A stretch of DNA of 64,000 nucleotides, from the NCBI GenBank assembly GCA_019634595.1, contig JAHCBC010000002.1:868001-932000 (forward strand). Direction: 5' to 3'. The first letter of the stretch is position 1; every line of letters begins with the position of its first letter. The notes beneath the pieces are model-generated. The model was not told the origin of the DNA and searched no databases. It saw only the letters and a list, made by a program, of their open reading frames with translations. Shown piece after piece: positions 1 to 8,183 of this stretch. The translations under genes were made by a program, and so were the position numbers. The DNA comes from Akkermansiaceae bacterium (GTDB lineage Bacteria > Verrucomicrobiota > Verrucomicrobiia > Verrucomicrobiales > Akkermansiaceae).

Positions 1-2322
1 AAGCGGTTCGATGTATTCACCATCGAGCAACTGGCGGGTGACCTGTTGCCGGATGCGACGGATGAACAGAGGATCGCCACCGGTTTCCTGCGGCTGAACC
101 TGATGACCCGCGAGGGCGGCGCGCAGCCGAAGGAATACATGGCGAAATCCCTCGGCGACCGGGTGCGGGCCGTGGGCGCGGCGTGGCTCGGCCTGACGAC
201 CGGCTGCGCGGAGTGCCATGACCACAAGTTCGATCCTGTCACCGCGAAGGATTTCTATTCGCTGGGCGCTTTCTTCGCGGATGTGCGGCAGTGGGGAGTG
301 TATGCGGACTACGGCTACACCCCGAACCCGGACCTACCGAAGGTGAACAATGACTGGCCCTTCCCGCCGGAGATTCAGGCACGGAATACGGCGCTGGTGA
401 AGCGGATGGGATCGCTGAGGACACAGGCGGCGATGACGCTGGCGGAAACTCCGAAGAATGAAACTTTCGGACCATGGCTTGCCGGTGCGAAGGCGTTTAT
501 CGGGGAATTCCCGGATGGCTGGAAGCCGCTGGCGGATGGCGAGGCTTCATCGAAGCTGGAGACCCCGGCGGAAGTGCTGCCGGATCATTCGGTCCTGCTG
601 ACTGGTGAGGCGAAGAAGGATGAAGTGGTCACGGTGCGCTTTCCCTTGGGTGGCCAGACATTTTCCGCCATCCGCCTTGAGGCATTGCCCGATGAAAAGA
701 ATGCCGGAAAAGTCGGGCGCGGGATGGATGGAAAGTTCTCCGTCACCCCCACCTACGCCATCGGGGAGAAAGTCCTGAAGCTGGCCTATGCCCAGGCGGA
801 CCGCAGGACACCGCACAAGTATTCCAACGGCAGCCACGATCCGAAGCTGGAGGCGGAATGGCGCTCCGCCCCCGCGCTGTGGGAGGAACCGCAGGATGCG
901 GCGTCCCATCCACAGACGGCGATTTACCAGCTCGCGGAGCCATTGGTCGCGGGAACGGATGATTTCCTGACCGTCACACTGGCGACCGCGGATCTCGGAA
1001 AATTTCGGATCAGCATCACGCCCTTCGGCGATCCCATCCCCGGTGAGCCGCAGGCCATGTCGCCGGAATTTGGCAAGGCGTTGCAGGCTGCGGCTCCCGG
1101 ATCGGAGGATGAAAAGCTCCTGATTGCCGCATGGGCGCGGGCAACGGCGAAGGACGCCGCATTGCCGGAGGAGTTCCGGAAGCTGCGCGACGAGATCATC
1201 GCCTGCCGCGCGGGCTACGCGCACTCCGTCGTCGCGCAGACCCTGCCCGCTGACAAGACTCCGGCGGTCCACCTCCTGCCGCGGGGCGATTGGATGACCC
1301 AGGGCGAGGAGGTGCAGCCGGCGGTGCCGGAATTCCTTCCCCATGCCTCCGTGCGGAAAGACGGTGGCCGTCTGAACCGGCTGGACCTGGCGAAGTGGAT
1401 GGTCGCGGAGGAAAACCCGCTGCCCGCCCGCCACTTCGTGAACCGGCTGTGGAAACAGTTTTTCGGCAAGGGACTTTCCAACGTGCTGGATGACATCGGC
1501 AACCAGGGTGAGTGGCCCGCGAATCCGGCGCTGCTTGATTGGCTGGCCTCGGAGTTCCGCGAATCCGATTGGGATGTGAAGCACTTGGTGAAACTCATGG
1601 TCATGAGCGGCACCTACCGTCAGGAATCCGGAAAGCGGGCGGACCTTGCGGAACATGATCCCGCGAACCGGCTGCTGGCAGCCCAGTCGCCGCGGCGGCT
1701 GGATGCGGAGTTCGTGCGCGACAACATCCTCTCCATCTCCGGCCTGCTCCCGGGTGATTTCGTCGGCGGGCCGAGCGTGAAGCCCTACCAGCCCGCCGGC
1801 TACTACGCGAACCTCAACTTCCCCCAGCGCGACTACGCGGCAAGCGCGGGCAGTGACCAATACCGGCGCGGCCTTTACACCCACTGGCAACGGACGTTCA
1901 TGCACCCGATGATGGCCGGGTTCGACGCGCCAAGCCGTGAGGAATGCTCCGCGGACCGCCTCCAGTCGAACAGTCCCCAGCAGGCGCTGATTCTTCTCAA
2001 TGATCCTTCGTTCATCGAGGCGGCGCGCGCATTCGCGGCCAGCCTGCTGGAGGAGGCTCCGGCCGCCACCGACGCGGACCGCATCAAGTCCGCGATTCTC
2101 CGCACGCTCGGCCGCGAACCCCGCGCGGGAGAGGTGGAGGGACTGGCGAAATTTCTCAACGGCCAGCGCGCCAAGCTGAAAGCCGGGGAGGACAACCCGG
2201 AGGAGTTCCTGAAAGTCGGGCAGTGGCAACCCGGCGCGACCTTTGAGCCGGTGGAACTGGCCGCATGGACGCAGACCTGCCGCGTGCTGCTGAACCTGCA
2301 CGAAACCTTGACCCGCTACTGA
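1..2322 (+). CDS. DUF1549/DUF1553 (PSCyt2/PSD1) domain protein, 5' partial
   Basis: The reading frame is open from base 1, so the gene starts outside the window; a TTG at 46 is not the true start. The first visible residues (FTIEQLAGDLLPDAT, then IATGF) match the end of the DUF1549 domain. A CAECHDHKFDP motif near codon 65 resembles a c-type haem site. The C-terminal third (LDLAKWMVAEENPLPARHFVNRLWKQFFGKGL) is typical DUF1553. These proteins are abundant in Planctomycetes and Verrucomicrobia and are nearly always paired with a DUF1501 protein, as here (3-nt gap). A role in extracytoplasmic polysaccharide or sulfatase-linked metabolism is often proposed, but the biochemical function is unknown. 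Confidence 0.93.
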   Translation, partial: KRFDVFTIEQLAGDLLPDATDEQRIATGFLRLNLMTREGGAQPKEYMAKSLGDRVRAVGAAWLGLTTGCAECHDHKFDPVTAKDFYSLGAFFADVRQWGVYADYGYTPNPDLPKVNNDWPFPPEIQARNTALVKRMGSLRTQAAMTLAETPKNETFGPWLAGAKAFIGEFPDGWKPLADGEASSKLETPAEVLPDHSVLLTGEAKKDEVVTVRFPLGGQTFSAIRLEALPDEKNAGKVGRGMDGKFSVTPTYAIGEKVLKLAYAQADRRTPHKYSNGSHDPKLEAEWRSAPALWEEPQDAASHPQTAIYQLAEPLVAGTDDFLTVTLATADLGKFRISITPFGDPIPGEPQAMSPEFGKALQAAAPGSEDEKLLIAAWARATAKDAALPEEFRKLRDEIIACRAGYAHSVVAQTLPADKTPAVHLLPRGDWMTQGEEVQPAVPEFLPHASVRKDGGRLNRLDLAKWMVAEENPLPARHFVNRLWKQFFGKGLSNVLDDIGNQGEWPANPALLDWLASEFRESDWDVKHLVKLMVMSGTYRQESGKRADLAEHDPANRLLAAQSPRRLDAEFVRDNILSISGLLPGDFVGGPSVKPYQPAGYYANLNFPQRDYAASAGSDQYRRGLYTHWQRTFMHPMMAGFDAPSREECSADRLQSNSPQQALILLNDPSFIEAARAFAASLLEEAPAATDADRIKSAILRTLGREPRAGEVEGLAKFLNGQRAKLKAGEDNPEEFLKVGQWQPGATFEPVELAAWTQTCRVLLNLHETLTRY

Positions 2323-2325
2323 GCC

Positions 2326-3738
2326 ATGCACCCATTCGAACGATACCAGCAGGACTGGAGCAGGCGGACCTTCCTCAAGCAGAGCTTCGCCGGGCTGGGA
2401 AGCCTCGCGATGTCGAAGCTCATGGGCGCGGAGTCGCTGCCCTTCCTCCAGTCGCAGGGAGGCCTGCACCTGCCTGCAAAGGCAAAGCGCGTGGTGCACC
2501 TCTGCATGGCCGGTGGTCCGTCGCACCTGGAGTCATTCGACCCGAAGCCGGTGCTGGACAGGCTGAATGGCCAGCCGTTTCCGGAGTCCTTTACCGCGGG
2601 CCAGCAGCTCGCCCAGCTCCAGGGGGCGAAGCTGATCGCCCGCGGGTCTTTCACGAAGTTCAGGAAATGGGGCGCCTGCGGGACGGAAATTTCGGAGTTG
2701 TTCCCGCACATCGGCTCCATCGCGGATGACATTTGCGTGGTGCGTTCGATGGTGACGGAGCAGATCAACCATGATCCCGCCCACGCCTTCATGAACAGCG
2801 GCTCCATCCTGAAGGGTCGGCCGAGCATGGGTTCATGGTTGCTTTACGGGCTGGGGGCGGAGTCTCAGGACCTGCCCGGCTACGTCGTGATGGTGTCTCG
2901 GGGTGTGGAGCCGGACCAGCCGATCTCCGCGCGGCAGTGGAGCGCGGGCTTCCTTCCCAGCAAGTTCCAGGGGGTGCAGTTCCAGAGCAAGGGAAGTGCC
3001 GTCCACTACGTGGGGAATCCGGACGGCATCTGCCAGTCAACCCAGCGGCAGGTCATCGACGAGGTGCGGCGGATGAACGGCCTGCTGGACGGGGAGCGCA
3101 TCGACCCGGAGATCGACACCCGGATTTCGCAATACGAGATGGCTTTCCGGATGCAGGCGTCCGTGCCGGAGCTGACGGACATGAAGAACGAGCCGCAGCA
3201 CGTTCTGGACATGTACGGAGTGAAGGAACCCGGCGACGGATCATTCGCCAGCAACTGCCTGCTCGCGCGGCGGATGCTGGAGCGGGGCGTGCGTTTCGTG
3301 CAGCTCTATCACCGCGGCTGGGATCACCACGGCGGCATTGAGAAAAAGATGCCCGCCACGGCCTTGCTGACCGACCAAGCCTCCGCGGCGCTGGTGAAGG
3401 ATCTGAAACAGCGCGGGATGCTGGAGGACACGCTGGTCATCTGGGGCGGCGAATTCGGCCGCACGCCAATGGGGCAGGGGAGCGGCCGGGACCACCACAT
3501 CCGCGCCTTCAGCATCTGGATGGCCGGTGCGGGCATCAAGCCGGGCATCGTCGAAGGTGCGACGGATGATCTGGGTTACAACTCGGAAAAGGACATCGTC
3601 CAGGTGCGTGACCTCCACGCCACCATGCTCCACCAGTTCGGCATCGACCACGCGCGCTTCAGCACGAAGTTCCAGGGACTGGACTACAAGCTGACCGGGG
3701 TGAAACCCGCCTTCGTGGTGAAGGGCATCCTCGCCTGA
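2326..3738 (+). CDS. DUF1501 family protein with twin-arginine signal
   Basis: 470 residues, starting 3 nt after the DUF1553 gene, so almost certainly co-transcribed. Residues 12-18 (SRRTFLK) followed by a short hydrophobic stretch form a Tat-type signal, suggesting export of a folded protein. The body has DUF1501 hallmarks: HLCMAGGPSHLESFDPKP near the N-terminus, DHHGGIEKKMP in the centre, and IWGGEFGRTPMGQGSGRDHH near the C-terminus, a pattern related to the alkaline phosphatase/sulfatase superfamily. The exact reaction is not known for the family. The stop lies 1 nt from the stop of the convergent gene at 3740. Confidence 0.93.
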   Translation: MHPFERYQQDWSRRTFLKQSFAGLGSLAMSKLMGAESLPFLQSQGGLHLPAKAKRVVHLCMAGGPSHLESFDPKPVLDRLNGQPFPESFTAGQQLAQLQGAKLIARGSFTKFRKWGACGTEISELFPHIGSIADDICVVRSMVTEQINHDPAHAFMNSGSILKGRPSMGSWLLYGLGAESQDLPGYVVMVSRGVEPDQPISARQWSAGFLPSKFQGVQFQSKGSAVHYVGNPDGICQSTQRQVIDEVRRMNGLLDGERIDPEIDTRISQYEMAFRMQASVPELTDMKNEPQHVLDMYGVKEPGDGSFASNCLLARRMLERGVRFVQLYHRGWDHHGGIEKKMPATALLTDQASAALVKDLKQRGMLEDTLVIWGGEFGRTPMGQGSGRDHHIRAFSIWMAGAGIKPGIVEGATDDLGYNSEKDIVQVRDLHATMLHQFGIDHARFSTKFQGLDYKLTGVKPAFVVKGILA

Positions 3739-3739
3739 A

Positions 3740-5182
3740 TCACGGCAGGATCATAAAAAAGTGGCCGGCGTTCGCCCAGTCCGCCACCTGCAGCGGCACC
3801 CAGCGCAGCTCGAACCGCTGGCCCCAGGAATCGCTCACCGCGAGTTCGTTGGTCTTCTCGTTGTAGCCGATGATCATGCAGATGTGGCGGTTGTCTTCCG
3901 GCTTCGTCTTGCCCGCGAAGGAGGCGGCATCGGTCGCGATTTCCGTGGCGTAGGCGGTCCAGTCGGTGACGGAGCCTCGCTTCGCGGTGTTTTTGTCCGC
4001 CTGCTCGTTGTAGGCGTCCATCGAGCACATCGTCCACATCACCGGAATGCCGAGGTCGATGTAGCGCTTCACATCGCGGATCCGGAGGGCTTTCACATCC
4101 TCGTCCTTCGGGCGGCGGCCCTTGGTATAGACTTGGGAGCGGATGCCATCCAGGAGGTACTGCACCACCGTGCCGCCCCCCGCGTTGCTCTGGCCCACCA
4201 TGGCCAGCAGATACATGTCGGCATCCATGCCCATGGTGCGCATCGCGCGCTCGAAGGTGGCGGGCACGCAGTAGCCCTTCGGCCCCTGGTCCACCATCGG
4301 GATCTCCGTGATATAGACGTCACCGTTGGGGTCTTTCTTCACGCTGTCCACCAGCCGCTTCTTGAGATCCTCATCCTTCATGCGGAGGGACTTTCCGCCC
4401 GCGTCCGCCGTTTCCGTGGAGACGATGGAAAGCCCGACATACTCACCTTCTTCATTGGAAAGCAGGAAGGAGTGGCCGTTCCAGTCCCAGCGGCGGATGG
4501 TGCGGCGGGTCTTTCCTTCGCCGAAACGCTGCTCCTTCGGCGCGCCGAGCACGGAGGTGAGCGCCTTCGAGACACTTTCCTCATCCATCTTCATCGCTTC
4601 CGCGAGGCTGGCGGCGGTGGCGGAGGTGCCGGCCTTGAAATGATCCTTCCCGAATCCCGCGGTGCTGCCGAAGTCGCCCTTGTTCGCATAGACGACGGAG
4701 ACGCTGGTGACATTCCCTTCCTCGTTGGAATACAGCGCGACGGAATACGGCATGGTGCCGAACAACTGGTAGTCCTTCACGAAGGCGGCGTAGAGCCGCC
4801 AGCTCCGGCCATACTTCGACTGGGACTCCGGCTTGAGCTTCATGCCCTTCGCCATGTCCTCGGCCTTGCGCGTGGCGAAGGATTCCGAGGTGACGATCTC
4901 ATGCCCGGCGGCGGTGTTCAGTGATCCGGCCGCATTCCCCGCCGTGGCGGCGGCTTCCGTGACGAACGCCTGGTCCGCCGCGCTCAGCTTGTCTTTCGGC
5001 AGTTCGAAAACCTTCCCGTCGCTGCGTTTCAGCTTCACGAGATCACCGGTCATCCCTTCGAACTTCGCCTGGATCTCCTGGCCGGTCGCGCTGCGGAACG
5101 TGCGGAACTCCTGTGCCATGGAGGGTGACGCCGTGCAGACGAGCAGCAACAGGGCGGAGAGCGGTGATTCCCAGCGTTTCAT
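3740..5182 (-). CDS. Secreted SHD1-domain / C39-like cysteine peptidase protein
   Basis: 480 residues with an N-terminal signal peptide (hydrophobic core LSALLLLVCTASPSMA). Residues about 25-75 (FRTFRSATGQEIQAKFEG, then VFELPKDKLSAADQAFV) match the SLA1-homology SHD1 domain common in Planctomycetes and Verrucomicrobia. The C-terminal part resembles the papain-like C39 fold: C305 in GPKGYCVPATF as nucleophile candidate, H433 in RHICMIIGYN, and a following SDSWG. Peptidase activity is inferred from these motifs only. It is a single gene, convergent with the DUF1501 gene and divergent from the coiled-coil gene at 5353. Confidence 0.75.
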   Translation of the reverse strand: MKRWESPLSALLLLVCTASPSMAQEFRTFRSATGQEIQAKFEGMTGDLVKLKRSDGKVFELPKDKLSAADQAFVTEAAATAGNAAGSLNTAAGHEIVTSESFATRKAEDMAKGMKLKPESQSKYGRSWRLYAAFVKDYQLFGTMPYSVALYSNEEGNVTSVSVVYANKGDFGSTAGFGKDHFKAGTSATAASLAEAMKMDEESVSKALTSVLGAPKEQRFGEGKTRRTIRRWDWNGHSFLLSNEEGEYVGLSIVSTETADAGGKSLRMKDEDLKKRLVDSVKKDPNGDVYITEIPMVDQGPKGYCVPATFERAMRTMGMDADMYLLAMVGQSNAGGGTVVQYLLDGIRSQVYTKGRRPKDEDVKALRIRDVKRYIDLGIPVMWTMCSMDAYNEQADKNTAKRGSVTDWTAYATEIATDAASFAGKTKPEDNRHICMIIGYNEKTNELAVSDSWGQRFELRWVPLQVADWANAGHFFMILP

Positions 5183-5352
5183 GGACTTAGGAAAGCCGGG
5201 AATCCGTCCGGGTCAATCCCCGAATCCGCTGCCACAGGCCGCCGCCGCCGGGGGATTTCCGGCGCACATTCCACAAAATGGCGGAGATGCGGGCGAACCC
5301 GCCGCGTTGACATCCGCCGCCCAGCCAGTACACGGTGCCGCACATGGACACG

Positions 5353-6003
5353 ATGAAAATTATCCTTGGCGCGACGATCGCCCTTCTGCTCGGCGCGGTG
5401 GGCCTGTCATGGCATGGCATGCGCGAAGGGACGAAGGAGGCCTCCTCCGATGAAATCGCCCGTCTCAAGAAGCAGGTGGAGGAACTCCGTCTGGAGCAGG
5501 ATCGCCTGCAGCTCGAAAAGCAGGCCCAGCAACTCCGGGCTTCCGAACCCGTCGCGCCGCCCGTCAGCTCCGTCGAAAGGGAGGCTCTGAAGGCCGAGCT
5601 GGCCGCCAAAGACGCCGAAATCGCCCGCATCGCCGAGGAAAAGGCGAAGGCGGAGCGGGATGCGAAGGTGAACCAGGATGAGGAAGGACTGCTCGGCCAG
5701 CGTGATCTCGAGAAAAGCGACAGCGAACTCCGCCGCGCCCGCCTGATCGGTGAGGCGCTTCTCATGGGCCGGGTGAAGGTTCTGGCCGGGGACGCGGAAT
5801 CCGGCGTATTCGTGATCTTCGAGGTCCTGATGCCGGAGAATGTCCAGACGGGATCCGTTCTGGCGATCCGCCGGAAGACCGGGATCATCGGCCAGGTCAA
5901 GGTGTCGGAAATCACGGTTGAAGGTGGCATCGCGAACATCATGCCAGGCTACGGTGACTTCAAACCCGAGCCCGGGGACGAGCTGATCCTGCCTCCCCAG
6001 TAA
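5353..6003 (+). CDS. Membrane-anchored coiled-coil protein, unknown function
   Basis: The ATG at 5353 opens directly on a hydrophobic segment (MKIILGATIALLLGAVGLSW) acting as signal anchor; an in-frame ATG at 5344 and a GTG at 5335 are alternatives. Residues about 30-125 are charged heptad-like coiled coil rich in E, K, A, R and L. The last 80 residues (VFVIFEVLMPENVQTGSVLAIRRKTG and onward) form a beta-rich domain reminiscent of those following coiled coils in cell-envelope proteins. No catalytic motif is seen. It ends 20 nt before rimO and may be co-transcribed with it. Confidence 0.75.
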   Translation: MKIILGATIALLLGAVGLSWHGMREGTKEASSDEIARLKKQVEELRLEQDRLQLEKQAQQLRASEPVAPPVSSVEREALKAELAAKDAEIARIAEEKAKAERDAKVNQDEEGLLGQRDLEKSDSELRRARLIGEALLMGRVKVLAGDAESGVFVIFEVLMPENVQTGSVLAIRRKTGIIGQVKVSEITVEGGIANIMPGYGDFKPEPGDELILPPQ

Positions 6004-6023
6004 TCATTTTCCCTCTTTTCCCC

Positions 6024-7427
6024 ATGTCCACCACCGTTGGCCTCATTTCACTCGGCTGCGCGAAGAACCTCATCGATTCCGAAGTCATGATCGGCCACCT
6101 CGCGCAGGCCGGCATGGCGCTCACTCCGGACCCGGAGCTTGCCGATGTTCTCATCGTCAACACCTGCTCGTTCATCGACATGGCGAAGAAGGAGTCCATC
6201 GACGCCGTCTTCGGCGCGGTGAACGCCCGCAAGGACAACCCGGAACTGGAGCGGCAGAAGATCATCGTCGCCGGTTGCCTTTCCCAGCGCTTCGCGAAGG
6301 ACCTGCCCGGCATCATGCCGGAAGTGGACGCCTTCATCGGTCTCGACCAGATCACCAAGGTCGCGCCGATCATCGAGAACCTCCTCGGAAAGCAGAACCA
6401 CGCGGAGGTCACGAAGGACGAAGGCCCCGCCGCCACGGATGATCCGCGCGACTTCGTCACGTTGAAGCCGCAGTACGTCCCGGACTACTCCACCCCGCGG
6501 ATGCGCCTCACGCCGGACCACTTCGCTTATGTGAAGATCGCGGAAGGCTGCAACCACACCTGCACCTTCTGCATCATCCCGCAGATCCGCGGACGCCACC
6601 GCTCCCGCACCCAGGACAGCGTCGTCCGTGAGGTCGAGGCGCTGGTGAAGTCCGGTGTGAAGGAAATCAACCTCATCTCCCAGGACACCACCTACTTCGG
6701 CATGGACCAGTGGGAGGGCGACCGGCCGAAGCCGAACTCCCCGGTGGACTCCACCCGCGGCGAATCCCTCTCCACCCTGCTGCGTGAGATCAACAAGATC
6801 GAGGGCGACTTCTGGGTGCGCCTGCTCTACACCCATCCGGCCCATTGGTCGGACGAGCTGATCGCCACCATCGCCGAATGCGACAAGGTCGCGAAATACG
6901 TGGACATCCCGCTCCAGCACATCTCCGACCGCATGCTCACCGCCATGAAGCGGGTGACCAGCGGCGACTACATCCGCGACCTGCTGCGCCGTATGCGCGC
7001 GGGCATCCCGAACCTCGGCATCCGCACGACGTTCATCGTCGGCTTCCCCGGAGAGACCGAGGAGGATTTCAACGAACTGCTCGAGTTCATCGAGGAGTTC
7101 CGCTTCGAGCGCGCCGGCGTCTTCCAATACTCCAAGGAAGAAGGCACCCGCGCCAACAAGATGGACGGCCACCTCCACCACGCCACCCGCAAGAGCCGCT
7201 GGTCCCGCGCCATGGCCAAGCTCCAGAAGATCGCCGGAGAAACGAACCAGGAACAGGTCGGCAAGACCGTCCGCGTTCTGGTCGAGCAACCCGGCGTCGG
7301 CCGCACCGAATGGGACGCTCCTGAAATCGACGGCTCCGTCCATGTCGATGAGGACATCCCCGTCGGCGAGTTCGCCACCGTCACCATCAAGGACTGGCGC
7401 GGCTACGACCTGGTGGCGGCGAGATAA
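6024..7427 (+). CDS. rimO: Ribosomal protein S12 methylthiotransferase RimO
   Basis: 467 residues, normal for RimO. This radical-SAM enzyme adds a methylthio group to the conserved Asp of ribosomal protein S12. The N-terminal MTTase domain carries the three expected cysteines (SLGCAKNLIDSE, VNTCSF, AGCLSQR), which bind the auxiliary cluster. The radical-SAM cysteines are C176, C180 and C183 in CNHTCTFC, followed by IIPQIRGRHRSR, characteristic of RimO rather than MiaB. A C-terminal TRAM domain begins around VGKTVRVLVEQPG. It converges with the DUF1275 gene 10 nt downstream. Confidence 0.96.
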   Translation: MSTTVGLISLGCAKNLIDSEVMIGHLAQAGMALTPDPELADVLIVNTCSFIDMAKKESIDAVFGAVNARKDNPELERQKIIVAGCLSQRFAKDLPGIMPEVDAFIGLDQITKVAPIIENLLGKQNHAEVTKDEGPAATDDPRDFVTLKPQYVPDYSTPRMRLTPDHFAYVKIAEGCNHTCTFCIIPQIRGRHRSRTQDSVVREVEALVKSGVKEINLISQDTTYFGMDQWEGDRPKPNSPVDSTRGESLSTLLREINKIEGDFWVRLLYTHPAHWSDELIATIAECDKVAKYVDIPLQHISDRMLTAMKRVTSGDYIRDLLRRMRAGIPNLGIRTTFIVGFPGETEEDFNELLEFIEEFRFERAGVFQYSKEEGTRANKMDGHLHHATRKSRWSRAMAKLQKIAGETNQEQVGKTVRVLVEQPGVGRTEWDAPEIDGSVHVDEDIPVGEFATVTIKDWRGYDLVAAR

Positions 7428-7436
7428 GCGCCGTCT

Positions 7437-8147
7437 TCAGGCCAGCCCGCCGGATGCTCCACGATCCCACCGCTTCCGGATCGTCCAGGCGATCCCTCCG
7501 GCGATGTAGATCACCCCGAGGACCAGCAGGAAACGCCCCGGTAGCCAGAGGTGGAGCAGCGTGCCGAACAAGGCTCCCAGAAAGAACGCTCCCAGCAGCA
7601 TCACCGGAACTCCCAGTTTCCATGCCGCGATGTGGTGCCCCTTCAGGCGCATCCCCAGGTTTGTCCCCAGATCCGTCAGCAGGCCGGTGACGTGCGTGGT
7701 TCTGAGGACCATGCCCCGGTAATGGGTTGCCAGCGCGTTCTGCATCCCGCAGGCGCAGCTCGCCAGAAACACCGAGAGCCAGGGGATGCCCGTGAAGGTT
7801 CCGTGTGAAACCAGCAGCAGCCCCCCGATGGCGGTGATGGTGCGGCCGTAGGGGCGCGAGATTTCCAGCGTCGGATGATGGACGAAGAAGCCTGAGACCA
7901 TCGCCCCGAAGATGAATCCTACGGTCGCCACCGCCAGATAGAGGGCTCCGGATTTCTCCCATCCATCGCCACCCAGGGACTGCATCGCCACCTTGGACAC
8001 ATCTCCGGTCAGGTGGCTCACCGAGGTTCCAAGATCAATCAGGAATCCGGCGTTCACCGCCGCTGCCAGGAATGCGAGGCAGCATCCTCCGAACACAATC
8101 CATCCCGCCTTCGGCTCCGGTGTCATCCTGCGGAGACTCTGGAACAT
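7437..8147 (-). CDS. DUF1275 (YoaK-type) membrane protein
   Basis: 236 residues with about six hydrophobic segments. The N-terminal region (CCLAFLAAAVNAGFLIDLGTSVSHLTGDVSK) matches the DUF1275 signature in which a glycine/asparagine-rich first helix is followed by an HxTGxxS-like motif. Central QNALATHYRGMVLRTTHVTGLLTDLG is also typical. The family is widespread in bacterial inner membranes with no firmly established function; transport has been suggested. A single gene lying between rimO and the giant surface protein. Confidence 0.88.
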   Translation of the reverse strand: MFQSLRRMTPEPKAGWIVFGGCCLAFLAAAVNAGFLIDLGTSVSHLTGDVSKVAMQSLGGDGWEKSGALYLAVATVGFIFGAMVSGFFVHHPTLEISRPYGRTITAIGGLLLVSHGTFTGIPWLSVFLASCACGMQNALATHYRGMVLRTTHVTGLLTDLGTNLGMRLKGHHIAAWKLGVPVMLLGAFFLGALFGTLLHLWLPGRFLLVLGVIYIAGGIAWTIRKRWDRGASGGLA

Positions 8148-8183
8148 CTCCGCGCGGGAACCAATCCGAATCCGGATCCGCCA

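Noticed and set aside
547..2526. Long minus-strand open frame opposite the DUF1553 gene
   Set aside because: It is an antisense shadow of a GC-rich gene; the translation is rich in R, G, H and L without any family motif, while the plus strand has diagnostic domains.
5187..5942. 251-codon minus-strand frame opposite the coiled-coil gene
   Set aside because: Ser/Arg-rich shadow; the plus-strand frame has a membrane anchor and coiled-coil pattern.
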